Notes: generated by a model not told the origin, from the letters alone. DNA of 64,000 nt from Hyphomonas polymorpha PS728 (GCF_000685315.1 NZ_ARYM01000006.1:62001-126000), one strand, 5' to 3'. Positions 7,688-17,913 are shown, numbered from the stretch's first letter. A program made the numbers and translations.

Positions 7688-8818
7688 GTGTCGCGCGTTA
7701 AAAGCGTCCTGCTGGTCGATTTCGACAATATATACGGCGCGACCAGTGAAGAGGTTGTCAGCGGACTGTCCAATTGGCTGCTCTGGCTGGAGGATGGCGC
7801 CTTCTCGCCGAAGAATCGCCGCCGCCGGTTCATTGACAAGCGCGTCTACTGGAACCTGCAATTCGACAAGTATCGCCCGGAATTTGAGCGCGCGGGATTC
7901 TCTGCCTACAATTGCCGGGCGCTGGCCAAGCGCAAGATCAGCGCGGGCAAAAGCTCGGCCGACATCGTGCTGACGATGGACGCGATCGAGATTGCGCTGG
8001 TGAATGAGGACGTCGAGGAGTTCGTCATTCTGACGACCGACTCAGACTTTGTGCCGGTGGTGAACCGCGTTCAGGCCGGCGAGCTGCGGGTGGTGGCCTG
8101 CGGCAAGGAAACCGACCCGACCTATGAGCTGTTCAGCCAGTATGCCGACGCCGCGATCCATATCGGCGCGCTGAAGGCAGCGTTCAGCTATGAGCGCGCC
8201 AAGCGCAAATGGTATCGCCTGCGCTCGCCGCCGCCGGAGATTGCGCCGCTGACGCTGGTGAGGGAGCGCCGCTCGCCGCTGATGGGCAGGGTGCGCGCCG
8301 CGCTGGAGACGAGCGAGGCGCCCAAGGACGGGCCGCCGCCAGAGCTGCTGCGCGCCGCGGCGATCATCAAGGAGCTGGGCGAGCGGATGCCGGATCAGCC
8401 GCTGTCGAAATCGCGGATCGTGCGGGCGCTCAGCATCATTCAGGAATTCACGCCCACCTATCAGGCCGGCCTGCGCCCCTGGTTTGGCCACAAGAACTTC
8501 GCCGCGATGATGCGCCGCCTGTCGCAGATACAGCCGGCCATCGAGGTGACCACGCTGGGCAAGAACAAGGTGGAGACTGTGTGGCGCGAGCCTGCAGAAG
8601 CGCCGCCGCCAACACCCAAGACGCCCCCACCGGTGGATGATGAGCCCGAGGCCCGCCTGCTGCCGCGCGAGCGTGAGCGCACGCCGCTGGCGCTGCTGGC
8701 CGAGGCGGCGAAGGATGTGGACCTGCCCGATCCTGTAGAGGATACGGCAGAAGAGGCCCCCGAAGAGGACCCCGAGGACGAAGACGCCGAGGCCGAGGGG
8801 ATGACCAGCCGGGTGTGA
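7688..8818 (+). CDS. NYN-domain (PIN-like) protein with possible C-terminal OST-HTH/LOTUS domain
   Basis: 376 residues, GTG start. Residues about 5-165 form a NYN/LabA-type PIN-like domain with acidic residues at the expected places: LLVDFDNIYG, SADIVLTMDAIE and LTTDSDFVPVV. Such domains cut RNA using metal ions. Residues about 215-300 (LSKSRIVRALS to FGHKNFAAMMRRL to KVETVW) may be an OST-HTH/LOTUS RNA-binding domain; that part is tentative. The last 75 residues are acidic and proline-rich and probably disordered. It sits between tatC and serS. In relatives as I recall them, serS follows tatC closely, so this gene may be an insertion into that block. Role unknown; an RNA-directed nuclease is the likeliest reading. 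Confidence 0.8.
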   Translation: MSRVKSVLLVDFDNIYGATSEEVVSGLSNWLLWLEDGAFSPKNRRRRFIDKRVYWNLQFDKYRPEFERAGFSAYNCRALAKRKISAGKSSADIVLTMDAIEIALVNEDVEEFVILTTDSDFVPVVNRVQAGELRVVACGKETDPTYELFSQYADAAIHIGALKAAFSYERAKRKWYRLRSPPPEIAPLTLVRERRSPLMGRVRAALETSEAPKDGPPPELLRAAAIIKELGERMPDQPLSKSRIVRALSIIQEFTPTYQAGLRPWFGHKNFAAMMRRLSQIQPAIEVTTLGKNKVETVWREPAEAPPPTPKTPPPVDDEPEARLLPRERERTPLALLAEAAKDVDLPDPVEDTAEEAPEEDPEDEDAEAEGMTSRV

Positions 8819-8892
8819 CCTGTGGACAGGAGGGGGCGGCGCGGATTAGAGCCTTCCCATTACCCACTGACCCCAGAGCCTGAGGCTTCCCA

Positions 8893-10437
8893 ATGTTCGA
8901 TATCCGCGCCATCCGCGAAAACCCTGACCTGTTCATCCGTGCCTGGAACCGCCGGAAAGAAGGTCTGGGCTCATCGTCCGTCGCGAAGATCCTGGAGCTG
9001 GACAAGGCCTGGCGCGAGGCGACCACCGCCAAGCAGGACGCCGAAAGCGCCCGCAACGCCAATTCCAAGCTGATTGGCCAGGCGAAAGCCAAGAAGGACG
9101 AGGCAGAGGCCGAGCGCCTGATGGCGCTGGTGGCCGAGGCGAAGACCACTATCGAGCAGGCGAGCGAAGCGGAAGAGACCGCGCGCAAGGCGCTCGACGA
9201 TCTGCTGATGGGCCTGCCGAACCTGCCGCTGGACGAAGTGCCGGAGGGCAGTGATGAGCATGGCAATGTCGAGCAGCATAAATGGGGCACCCCCAAGGGG
9301 ATCAACGCGCCGAAGGACCATGCGGACCTCGGCGAAGCGCTGAAAGGGCAGGGCGGATTTCCGCTGATGGACTTTGAAGCCGCCGCCCGGATGAGCGGCG
9401 CGCGCTTCGTGGCGCTGCGCGGCAAGCTGACCCGGCTAGAGCGGGCGCTCGCCAACTTCATGCTCGACCTTCAGACCACAGAGCATGGGTATGAGGAGGT
9501 TAGCCCTCCGCTGCTGGTGCGGGATCAGGCGCTGTTGGGGACCGGGCAGTTGCCGAAGTTTGAAGAGGATCTATTCCATACCAACATGCAATCTGCAGCT
9601 TTGCGGGATAGCCTTCGCCGCGCCAGCGACGAGTTCATTTCGCTTTCAGAAAAACGAAACAATCTTCTAAAAGCATTCGTAACGGCCGAGGATACTGCGC
9701 GGACCAACGGCACCGACACCAGTTGGACTAAAGGAATATATCAAGAGTTTGCGGAGTCGCTCGAACGCACGGTAGAATCTCATAAATGGTTTCAAACTCA
9801 GTTTGATGGATCACAAAATGTGCGATCGACAGCGCATTACCTTATTCCCACCGCTGAAGTTCCCCTGACCAACCTCGTCCGTGAGCAGATTATAGAATCT
9901 GCGCAACTCCCCCTCCGCTTCACCGCCCACACGCCCTGCTTCCGCTCCGAGGCGGGCAGCGCGGGGCGCGACACGAAGGGCATGATCCGCCAGCACCAGT
10001 TCAACAAGGTGGAGCTGGTTTCCATTGTGGCGAATGAGGAAGAGGGGCTGAAGGAACTCGAACGGATGACGGGGTGTGCCGAGGAAGTGCTCAAACGCCT
10101 GGAGCTGCCCTTCCGCCGCATGCTGCTCTGCACCGGCGACATGGGCGCGGGCGCGCGCAAGACCTATGACCTTGAAGTGTGGCTGCCCTCGCAGAACACC
10201 TATCGCGAGATTTCCTCCTGCTCTTACTGCGGCGACTTCCAGGCCCGCCGCATGGACGCGCGTTATCGCCCCGAGCCCAAGGCGAAACCCGAATATGTCC
10301 ACACGCTGAACGGATCGGGTCTGGCCGTTGGCCGCACGCTGGTGGCGGTGCTGGAGAATTATCAGAACGCGGACGGGTCCATCACGGTGCCCAAAGCGCT
10401 GGTGCCGTATATGGGCGGTGTGACGGAGATCAAATGA
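8893..10437 (+). CDS. serS: Seryl-tRNA synthetase with a large internal insert
   Basis: 514 residues, about 80 more than the usual 425-435. The N-terminal coiled-coil arm (about 30-110) that reads tRNA-Ser is present. The class II catalytic core follows: [12 protein letters not shown] near 217-228, then the block [12 protein letters not shown] near 316-327, motif 2 ([20 protein letters not shown]) and motif 3 ([17 protein letters not shown]). Between FEEDLFHT and the YLIPTAEV block, orthologues have only a few residues, but here there are about 80 extra, with lower GC. All class II motifs are intact, so the enzyme is probably active. The stop overlaps surE in an ATGA. Neighbours surE, pcm and secDF fit the conserved alphaproteobacterial order. 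Confidence 0.95.
   Translation: MFDIRAIRENPDLFIRAWNRRKEGLGSSSVAKILELDKAWREATTAKQDAESARNANSKLIGQAKAKKDEAEAERLMALVAEAKTTIEQASEAEETARKALDDLLMGLPNLPLDEVPEGSDEHGNVEQHKWGTPKGINAPKDHADLGEALKGQGGFPLMDFEAAARMSGARFVALRGKLTRLERALANFMLDLQTTEHGYEEVSPPLLVRDQALLGTGQLPKFEEDLFHTNMQSAALRDSLRRASDEFISLSEKRNNLLKAFVTAEDTARTNGTDTSWTKGIYQEFAESLERTVESHKWFQTQFDGSQNVRSTAHYLIPTAEVPLTNLVREQIIESAQLPLRFTAHTPCFRSEAGSAGRDTKGMIRQHQFNKVELVSIVANEEEGLKELERMTGCAEEVLKRLELPFRRMLLCTGDMGAGARKTYDLEVWLPSQNTYREISSCSYCGDFQARRMDARYRPEPKAKPEYVHTLNGSGLAVGRTLVAVLENYQNADGSITVPKALVPYMGGVTEIK
9583..9834 (+). other. Low-GC insert of about 84 codons inside serS
   Basis: Codons about 231-314 of serS, between FEEDLFHT and HYLIPTAEV. By hand count, the 60-base lines starting at 9661, 9721 and 9781 hold 33, 27 and 24 G+C, against 44 at 9361 and 38 at 9961. 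Rare-looking codons such as ATA, CTA and AGT appear. The translated segment is polar and helical in pattern ([32 protein letters not shown]). It keeps the frame. I do not recognise it as an intein or a known domain. Confidence 0.7.
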
Positions 10438-11195
10438 GAATTCTCCTGACCAATGACGACGGCATCAACGCGCCCGGTCTCTCCGTTCTCGAAGAGATTG
10501 CCAAGGAGCTTTCCGACGACATCTGGATTGCTGCGCCAGAGGAAGAACAATCCGGCAAGGGGCGGGCGATTTCGCTGACGCAGCCGGTGCGGGTGCGCAA
10601 GGTGGGGGCGAAGGCCTGGGCGGTTGCGGGATCGCCCTCGGACGCGGTTCTGCTGGCGCTGCGCGACCTGATGCCGGAGATGCCCGACCTTGTGCTCTCC
10701 GGCGTCAATCGCGGGCAGAACATTGCCGAGGATACGAGCTTTTCCGGTACCATCGCGGCGGCGATGTTCGGCATGCAGCTTGGCGTGCCCTCGATTGCGC
10801 TGAGCCAGGCGCAGAACTTCCGCGAGCGCGGCTCCCTCTCCTGGGAGACGGCCAAGGCCTGGGGCGCCAAGGCTATCCGCCCGCTGCTGGAGATGGGTTG
10901 GCCCAATGACGTGGTGATGAATGTGAACTTCCCGGATGTTGAGCCCGGCGATGTGCGCGGCATTCAGATCACGCGGCAGGGCTTCCGCGACGAGGCCATC
11001 ATCCATACCGACCGGCGCGAAGACCTGCGCGGCAACGACTATTACTGGATCGGCTATCGCGGGAAGCTGTCCAAGCCCGACGAAGGCACCGACATCCGCG
11101 CGATCTATGACGGCTTTGTCTCCATCTCGCCGCTGCATGTGGATTTGACGCACGAGCCGTTCCTGAAAACCCTGAAGGAGTCATGGCAGAGCTGA
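10434..11195 (+). CDS. surE: 5'/3'-nucleotidase SurE
   Basis: 253 residues, the normal length. SurE is a metal-dependent phosphatase that removes phosphate from nucleoside monophosphates and is linked to survival in stationary phase. The signature [12 protein letters not shown] opens the protein with the metal-binding Asp pair, SGVNRGQN lies near 85-92, and the [10 protein letters not shown] block follows. The ATG overlaps the serS stop by four bases. The 3' end overlaps pcm by 13 bases. The surE-pcm pair is a classic stress-survival unit. Confidence 0.96.
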   Translation: MRILLTNDDGINAPGLSVLEEIAKELSDDIWIAAPEEEQSGKGRAISLTQPVRVRKVGAKAWAVAGSPSDAVLLALRDLMPEMPDLVLSGVNRGQNIAEDTSFSGTIAAAMFGMQLGVPSIALSQAQNFRERGSLSWETAKAWGAKAIRPLLEMGWPNDVVMNVNFPDVEPGDVRGIQITRQGFRDEAIIHTDRREDLRGNDYYWIGYRGKLSKPDEGTDIRAIYDGFVSISPLHVDLTHEPFLKTLKESWQS

Positions 11196-11842
11196 TCGCC
11201 GACCCCTTCCGCGCTGCGCGGCTTCTCCTGCATCTGCGGCAGGAGGGGGTGACCGATCCTCTGGTGCTGGCGGCGATGGAAACCATCGGCCGGACGGCTT
11301 TTGTCGATGCGCCGGGGCTGGAGGCGCTGGCATTTGAGGACGCGATGCTGCCCATCCCGTGCGGGCAGGTGATGCTGCGCCCTTCTGCGACCGGGCACCT
11401 GCTGCAGGCGCTGGGCCTGAAGCGGGAGAGGGATGCGCGCGTGCTGCTGGTGGGGTTTGGCTCCGGCTATATGGCGGCGCTGCTGGCCCAGCTGGCCGGG
11501 CATGTGTTTGCGGTGGAGCGGTTCGGGCGGCTGGCTGAGGAAGGGCGCGCGCGGATGGCGCGGCTGGGCATCGCGAATGTGTCAATCGCCCATGGCGACG
11601 GCCTCCATGGCTGGGCTGAGCAGGGGCCGTTCGATGCCATCGTGCTGGCGGGGGCGGTTGAGAGCGTTCCCGAAGGCCTGGCCGCGCAGCTCGCTCGCCA
11701 TGGCCGGCTGGTTGTGCCTGTGGCGGCAGGGCCAGCCCAGACCAACCTTGTAAGCGTTACCGCAACGGGCGAGGTAGCCGGGCGCCACCCTCTCTTTCAG
11801 TGGATGCCCCGGCTTCTCGAAGGGCGCGCGCAAGTGCTTTGA
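11183..11842 (+). CDS. pcm: Protein-L-isoaspartate O-methyltransferase
   Basis: 219 residues. Pcm methylates isoaspartyl residues in aged proteins using S-adenosylmethionine, starting their repair. The SAM-binding motif appears as LLVGFGSGYMAALLA near residue 93, and the upstream pattern PCGQVMLRPSATGHLLQAL matches the family's substrate block (usually with a Ser-Gln-Pro form). Its start lies inside the end of surE with AAGGAG five bases ahead. The normal family motif variation at the substrate loop leaves some doubt about exact substrate use. Confidence 0.88.
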   Translation: MAELIADPFRAARLLLHLRQEGVTDPLVLAAMETIGRTAFVDAPGLEALAFEDAMLPIPCGQVMLRPSATGHLLQALGLKRERDARVLLVGFGSGYMAALLAQLAGHVFAVERFGRLAEEGRARMARLGIANVSIAHGDGLHGWAEQGPFDAIVLAGAVESVPEGLAAQLARHGRLVVPVAAGPAQTNLVSVTATGEVAGRHPLFQWMPRLLEGRAQVL

Positions 11843-11946
11843 ATGCAGAGGGAATCGCCTGCAGGGGTAGTTTGCCAAGGCGGGGCTGCCCCGCTATACG
11901 CCTCAGTTCCCTTTTCCCGCCGCAGAACTATCTGGAGAATGCCGAC

Positions 11947-12318
11947 ATGTCCGCCCGCTTCCTGACGCTCGCTTTCATTTCGGCCACGCTGGCTATGCCT
12001 GCGATGGCGCAAGGCGCCCCCGCGTCTCCCGGCGGCGGCCTGATGATGCAGCTGGTGATGTTCCTGCCGCTCATCCTGATCTTCTACTTCCTGCTGATCC
12101 GCCCGCAGCAGCAGCGCGCCAAGAAGCACACCGAAATGGTGAACAATATCAAGCGCGGCGATACCGTGGTCACCTCCGGCGGCCTGATCGGCAAGGTGAA
12201 CAAGGTCAATGAGGGCGAAATTTCGCTCGATCTGGCAGAGAATGTCCGCGTTCGCGTCATCAAGTCGATGGTGATCGAAGTGCGCAACAAGGCCGAGCCG
12301 GTCCCCGCCAACGACTGA
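11947..12318 (+). CDS. yajC: Preprotein translocase accessory subunit YajC
   Basis: 123 residues from the ATG at 11947, which has CTGGAG ahead of it. YajC binds SecDF in the inner membrane. The N-terminus looks like a signal peptide (ending AMAQ near 24), then a membrane segment (LVMFLPLILIFYFLLIRPQ), followed by the family's hydrophilic block (GDTVVTSGGLIGKV). It lies 36 bases before secD in the conserved yajC-secD-secF order. Confidence 0.95.
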   Translation: MSARFLTLAFISATLAMPAMAQGAPASPGGGLMMQLVMFLPLILIFYFLLIRPQQQRAKKHTEMVNNIKRGDTVVTSGGLIGKVNKVNEGEISLDLAENVRVRVIKSMVIEVRNKAEPVPAND

Positions 12319-12354
12319 TCGCCCGGTCTCCTCTCCAAGCAATAGGATAGCGCA

Positions 12355-13962
12355 ATGCTTCAATTCCCGGCGTGGAAAGTTCTGCTGGTATTAGGGGTGC
12401 TGGTCTGGGGTGTGATCATGGCACTTCCGAATGCCGTGAACATGTCGAATGCGCCGGGCTTTCTGCCCAAGAATTCGGTCAATCTTGGCCTCGATCTTCG
12501 CGGCGGCGTGTATCTCGAGATGGAGATCCCCGCGACGGAGGTGATCAGCAGCCGGCTTGAGGTGTTTGCGCGCGATGTGCGCTCGGCCTTTGCGCGGACA
12601 TCGGAGCGCGATCCGATCTTCTTCCAGCCGGAACTGCGTGGCCGCACTATGCTGATCAAGCTCAGCCGGCCCGATGCAGACGGCAATTTTCCGGTAGAGG
12701 ATGCCCTGCGGCGCCTCGACCGGATCAACAGCCCGATTGAAGGCGGTCTCGGCGGCGGGAAGACGTTCGACATCTCCCGGGCAGGGCCGGACAGCATCCT
12801 CGTGGGTGTCTCCTCAGCGTCCGAAACGGCGATGCTGCAGGACGCGCTGAACAAGACCATGACCATCGTGCGCCGCCGGGTAGACCCGGACGGGGTGGCC
12901 GAAATCTCGCTGACGCCCTCGGGCAGCAACCGCATCGTTCTGGAAGCGCCGGGCGAGCCGGACCCGGAACGCCTGAAGGATCTTCTGAGCCGCGACGGCC
13001 GGATGACATTCAACCTGGTCGAATCCAGCCCCGCTGAGATCGCCTCGGCTCAGGCGGGCGTTCTCAAGCCCGGCTTCCGCCTGCTGGAAGGACCGGAGAC
13101 CGGGCCGCTGCTGGTGCGCGAGATCCCTGAAGTCGTCGGCTCGGACATTGCCACGGCCAGCCAGGGCAATGACGAGGCCAACCGCCCGCAGATCAACTTC
13201 CGCCTCAACGCCAATGGTGCGCGCAAGTTCTACGAAACCACGCGGAACAATTCGGGCAAGCTGTTCGCCATCGTGCTTGATGATGTGATCATGTCAGCCC
13301 CGCGTATCAACGAGCCAATTCCCGGCGGCAATGTGCGCATCACCGGCTCTTTCACCATCGAGCAGGCCCAGGATCTCGCCGCAATCATCGCGGCCGGTGA
13401 GATGCCGGCCAAGGTGCAGTTCCTGGATCAACGGGTGGTCTCCTCGACGCTTGGGGAAGACTCCATCGAGTCCGGCTTCCGGGCGGCGATCGTTGGCCTC
13501 GCACTGGTGGCCGTGTTCATGGTGTTGGCCTATGGCCTGCAGGGCATGTTTGCAGTGTTTTCGCTTATGGCGAACGTGATCCTGATCTTCGCGGCGCTGT
13601 CACTGGTTGGCGCCACGCTGACCTTGCCTGGCATCGCCGGTATTATCCTTACCATTGGTATGGCGGTGGATGCGAACGTGCTGGTGTTCGAGCGGATACG
13701 CGAGGAACAGAACAACGGCCGGTCCCTCTGGACATCCGTTCAGGCAGGATATGAGCGCGCGCTGGTCACCATTCTGGACGCCAACGTCACAACGCTGTTT
13801 GCGGCGGTGATCCTCTACACGCTCGGCTCGGGCCCAGTGAAAGGCTTCGCCGTGACGCTGGCCTTCGGCATCGTCACCTCTGTGTTCACCGCTTTCGTGT
13901 TCACGCGGATGCTGACGATCTTCTGGATGAAGACATTCAAGACCAAGAGCTTTGCGGTTTAG
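12355..13962 (+). CDS. secD: Protein translocase subunit SecD
   Basis: 535 residues. SecD uses the proton gradient to pull proteins through the Sec channel from the periplasmic side. One N-terminal membrane helix, a large periplasmic domain starting at LGLDLRGGVYLEME, and five C-terminal helices match the family. The proton-relay block shows as IGMAVDANVLVFERIREE near 440. secF follows 18 bases later, so the two are separate genes here and not fused. Confidence 0.96.
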   Translation: MLQFPAWKVLLVLGVLVWGVIMALPNAVNMSNAPGFLPKNSVNLGLDLRGGVYLEMEIPATEVISSRLEVFARDVRSAFARTSERDPIFFQPELRGRTMLIKLSRPDADGNFPVEDALRRLDRINSPIEGGLGGGKTFDISRAGPDSILVGVSSASETAMLQDALNKTMTIVRRRVDPDGVAEISLTPSGSNRIVLEAPGEPDPERLKDLLSRDGRMTFNLVESSPAEIASAQAGVLKPGFRLLEGPETGPLLVREIPEVVGSDIATASQGNDEANRPQINFRLNANGARKFYETTRNNSGKLFAIVLDDVIMSAPRINEPIPGGNVRITGSFTIEQAQDLAAIIAAGEMPAKVQFLDQRVVSSTLGEDSIESGFRAAIVGLALVAVFMVLAYGLQGMFAVFSLMANVILIFAALSLVGATLTLPGIAGIILTIGMAVDANVLVFERIREEQNNGRSLWTSVQAGYERALVTILDANVTTLFAAVILYTLGSGPVKGFAVTLAFGIVTSVFTAFVFTRMLTIFWMKTFKTKSFAV

Positions 13963-13980
13963 GCGGGTAGGAGCAGACAG

Positions 13981-14967
13981 ATGCTGATCAAATACTGGCC
14001 TAAAGAGACCAAAATTCCCTTCATGCGCTATCGCTATGTCGGCGTGGTGCTGTCGGTTCTGATGATGATTGCCTCGGTCTATCTGGTGATGACTAGAGGG
14101 CTCAACCTCGGCGTCGACTTTGCCGGCGGTTCGGTGATCGAGCTGCGCCAGACAGAGCAGGTGACGGTGCCCGAAGTGCGTAGCCGCATTCAGGGCAGCC
14201 TGACCGTAAACTCGGCGACGAATGCCAATGGAGAACTGGTGGTCATCCGCTTTGGTGACCTCGATCCCTCACTGCTGGGCCCCGAATTCCAGGCGCTGTC
14301 GGATGAGGACAAGGCGGACCGGGCGTCTGCGGCGTCCAACACCTATGTCGTCAACGCGCTCAAGCAGGAATTCAATCTCACCGATGCAGACATCCTGCGC
14401 AATGACTCGGTGGGGCCGAAGGTGTCCGGTGAGCTGTTCCGGGAAGGGATGATTGCGCTCGGTGTGGCGACAATCATGATGTTCCTCTACATCGCCTTCC
14501 GGTACACTTGGTCCTATGCCGTGGGCGGCATTGCCGCGCTGGTTCACGACGCGGTCGGCACCATTGGCCTTTTCTCGCTGCTGCAGCTGGAATTCGACCT
14601 GACGACCATCGCGGCTTTGCTGACGATCATCGGCTATTCAGTGAACGACTCTGTGGTCGTGTTCGACCGGATCCGCGAGATCCGGCGGAAATACAAGCAG
14701 ATGCCGGCGACCGAGGTGATCGACATTGCCACCAACCAGACACTGTCCCGCACATTCCTGACCGGCGGCACGACGATCATTGCCGTTCTGGCGATCGTGA
14801 TTTTCGGCGGCCCGGTGCTGCAGGGGATGAGCGTCGCGATGATCTGGGGTATCGTGATCGGCACCTATTCGTCTATCTACTTTGCTGCCGCAATCGTCCT
14901 GATGCTGGGCGTCGACATCAACCGCAAGCCGGTGGAAGACACGCCCGGCTTTGAGGCAATGCCGTAA
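13981..14967 (+). CDS. secF: Protein translocase subunit SecF
   Basis: 328 residues. The block LGVDFAGGSVIELR near 42-55 and the transmembrane relay SVNDSVVVFDRIREIRRK near 221-238 identify SecF. Six membrane segments are visible. It is the last gene of the tatABC to secF block and ends 26 bases before a strong hairpin terminator. Confidence 0.96.
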   Translation: MLIKYWPKETKIPFMRYRYVGVVLSVLMMIASVYLVMTRGLNLGVDFAGGSVIELRQTEQVTVPEVRSRIQGSLTVNSATNANGELVVIRFGDLDPSLLGPEFQALSDEDKADRASAASNTYVVNALKQEFNLTDADILRNDSVGPKVSGELFREGMIALGVATIMMFLYIAFRYTWSYAVGGIAALVHDAVGTIGLFSLLQLEFDLTTIAALLTIIGYSVNDSVVVFDRIREIRRKYKQMPATEVIDIATNQTLSRTFLTGGTTIIAVLAIVIFGGPVLQGMSVAMIWGIVIGTYSSIYFAAAIVLMLGVDINRKPVEDTPGFEAMP

Positions 14968-14992
14968 CCGGCGGGTATCCAGGACAAAGAAA

Positions 14993-15026
14993 AAGGCCGG
15001 ACCCTTCGCAAGGTCCGGCCTTTTTT
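14993..15026. terminator. Bidirectional rho-independent terminator
   Basis: AAGGCCGGACC (14993-15003) pairs with GGTCCGGCCTT (15012-15022) around an 8-base loop, followed by TTTT on the plus strand and preceded by an A-rich stretch for the minus strand. It serves secF and ychF, which converge here. Confidence 0.92.
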
Positions 15027-15044
15027 ATGGGGCGTGATGGGGTC

Positions 15045-16142
<1,098 letters not shown>

Positions 16143-16292
16143 GGGGCGAATACCTCTAAAATTCCTGAAAGGGCGCCTTAGCCCCTTTCGCTCCTGAAAA
16201 ACAGGCACAAAAATCGCTAGGATGCAGCAGGACTGGTGTTCAGGCGTTCTGCAGCTATCCTTACGATCAGGCCTTATGCGAGGTAGAGTACG

Positions 16293-17228
16293 ATGAGTTA
16301 CGACGTCTTTCTGGTGTCTGCTGTAGCAGACCGGGACATTGCCAAGCTGGTGGTGCGCCGTTTGCGATCTCTGAAGTTCCGCGTGGCGTTCAATCAGAGC
16401 CAGGTGGACGAGACTTTTGACCCCAAGGATGCCCGTGACGCGACCAATTCGCAGTCTGTGCTGGTATTGTGGTCCGAGAATGCCGTGAAAAGCGACTGGG
16501 TGAGGGCAGCTGCGTCTGTGGGCAATTCCCGTCCCGGCACACTTATCCAGGCGGCCATCGACAAGACGATCCCCTATGAGCCGTTCCGGCAGGAGAAGCG
16601 GTACTCCATCGAGGGCATGACGTCCCGCAAGACGCCAGAAGGATTTTTCCAGTTAATTGAGGAACTTGGCCGACGGGATGGGCGTACCGACCTGCGCCAG
16701 TGGCTCAGTTTCGGTGCCAAGGATGATGACAAGCGCGCCGACTGGATTGCAGCCCACCCGGCTGATCCGATTGCCGAAGACGCCCGCAAGAAGCGGGAGA
16801 AGGATCTGGGCATCAAGCCCGCGCCGGCGCGCGACGCTATCGGCGCCGCTGCTCTGGCCGCGGCCTCGCTGAAGACCAATGGCACCAAGGCGCCCGTCAT
16901 GCCGGTGGTGACCGCGCCGGTAGCGAGCGCGCAGCCAAATCCGCTGACCGAACTTGGGGCAGGCTGGGGCGCTGTGGCGGCGGTCTCTGCAGCGATTGTG
17001 GGGATGCTGGTGATGGCCTGGGTATTCCGTTCTGAAAGCTCCCCAGAGATGGCTGCGGCCTCCCACGCCATTGCCAATTCCCGCATGGCGACGGTGACGT
17101 GCCCGGCCGGGACGGTGCCGCGGTCATTGCTTTCGGTGCTCGAAACCGGGCCCATCATTGATGACACGCAGCCGCAGATTATCGACGACACAACCGCGCC
17201 AGAAGAGGGCACAGACACGCCGGAATGA
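16293..17228 (+). CDS. TIR-like membrane protein without the catalytic glutamate
   Basis: 311 residues. Residues 1 to about 130 have the TIR pattern: [16 protein letters not shown] at the start, then [16 protein letters not shown] near 56-71. In NAD-cleaving TIR domains a glutamate follows four residues after this Trp (WVRAE); here it is Ala73 (WVRAAA), so NADase activity is unlikely and a binding or adaptor role is more likely. An Ala/Lys-rich linker follows, then one membrane helix (about 225-245) and an outer domain of about 65 residues ending in acidic repeats ([12 protein letters not shown]). The TIR part should face the cytoplasm. It stands alone between ychF and the ATP-synthase genes, with no effector beside it. 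Homologues with similar makeup occur in alphaproteobacteria, as I recall. Confidence 0.75.
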   Translation: MSYDVFLVSAVADRDIAKLVVRRLRSLKFRVAFNQSQVDETFDPKDARDATNSQSVLVLWSENAVKSDWVRAAASVGNSRPGTLIQAAIDKTIPYEPFRQEKRYSIEGMTSRKTPEGFFQLIEELGRRDGRTDLRQWLSFGAKDDDKRADWIAAHPADPIAEDARKKREKDLGIKPAPARDAIGAAALAAASLKTNGTKAPVMPVVTAPVASAQPNPLTELGAGWGAVAAVSAAIVGMLVMAWVFRSESSPEMAAASHAIANSRMATVTCPAGTVPRSLLSVLETGPIIDDTQPQIIDDTTAPEEGTDTPE

Positions 17229-17236
17229 TGACACGC

Positions 17237-17284
17237 GCGGACAGGGCGTGGACAAATCCGGACACTTTCGGACATTTCCGGCCA
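17237..17284. repeat. Decamer-phased GGACA repeat, copy 2
   Basis: GGACA occurs at 17239, 17250, 17260 and 17270, at 11, 10 and 10 base steps, ending in CGGACATTTCCGG. That 13-base core is also found on the complement strand inside priA, and with one change in amgK. It lies just after the TIR-like gene stop and just before its terminator. Confidence 0.75.
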
Positions 17285-17290
17285 GAAAAA

Positions 17291-17320
17291 AAAGCCGCCC
17301 CTGAGGGCGGCTTTCTTTTG
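17291..17320. terminator. Bidirectional terminator between TIR-like gene and F0 operon
   Basis: AAAGCCGCCC (17291-17300) and GGGCGGCTTT (17305-17314) form a perfect 10-pair stem around CTGA, followed by CTTTTGG and preceded by eight A residues. It can end transcripts from both convergent sides. Confidence 0.92.
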
Positions 17321-17340
17321 GCCTTGAGACGCAGAGCAGA

Positions 17341-17913
17341 TCAGCTCAGAGCGCGCTCGATTTCGCGGGCCGCAGCCTCAAACTGGTCGACCGACTTTTC
17401 CTCGGCGAGGATACGGCGGGCAGCAGCAGTGGCGGCGTCAGCGGCAGCGCGGCGAACCTCGCTGGCAGCGTCTGCTTCTGCGCGGGAGATGCGCGCAGCA
17501 GCCTGAGCTTCCCGGCGGGAGATCTTCTCGGCGAGGTCACGGCGGGCCTCCTCGAGCATTTCCTTCGCGTCGCGCTTGGCCTGTTCGATGATGGCCTCGG
17601 CTTCCTTGTCTGCGTCCTGAGCGCGGCGTTCGGCCAGCGCAAGGGCTTCAGCAGCCTGCTCGCGAAGGCTGGCAGCCTGCTCGAGTTCGGTGCGAATGGC
17701 CGCAGCCCGGTTATCCAGCCCACCCAGGACGGCCTTGAAGGCCCCCATGCGGGCTGCGATCAGCAGGAAGGTGACCATGCAGAGGAAGGCAACAAACGTC
17801 ACCGGATCCTTTGCGGCATATGCCAGGCCGCCGACGAAGCCACCTTCGGCAGCGTGCGCGAGCGGCGCAGCAGCGAGGGCAGCGATCAGGAAAGAAGCTG
17901 TCTTCTTCATCAT
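17341..17913 (-). CDS. atpF: ATP synthase F0 subunit b
   Basis: 190 residues: a Met-Lys-Lys start, a hydrophobic N-terminal helix, a second membrane stretch (FVAFLCMVTFLLIAAR near 38-53) and a long charged, Ala/Glu-rich coiled region that dimerises in the stator stalk. It is the second of two b-type genes, the usual situation in alphaproteobacteria with b and b'. Its ATG overlaps the stop of b' by four bases. It is the last gene of the F0 operon. Confidence 0.93.
   Translation of the reverse strand: MMKKTASFLIAALAAAPLAHAAEGGFVGGLAYAAKDPVTFVAFLCMVTFLLIAARMGAFKAVLGGLDNRAAAIRTELEQAASLREQAAEALALAERRAQDADKEAEAIIEQAKRDAKEMLEEARRDLAEKISRREAQAAARISRAEADAASEVRRAAADAATAAARRILAEEKSVDQFEAAAREIERALS

Noticed and set aside
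16293-17228. TIR-like gene as an antiphage defence system
   Set aside because: No partner or effector gene is adjacent, the catalytic Glu is missing, and the neighbours are housekeeping genes.
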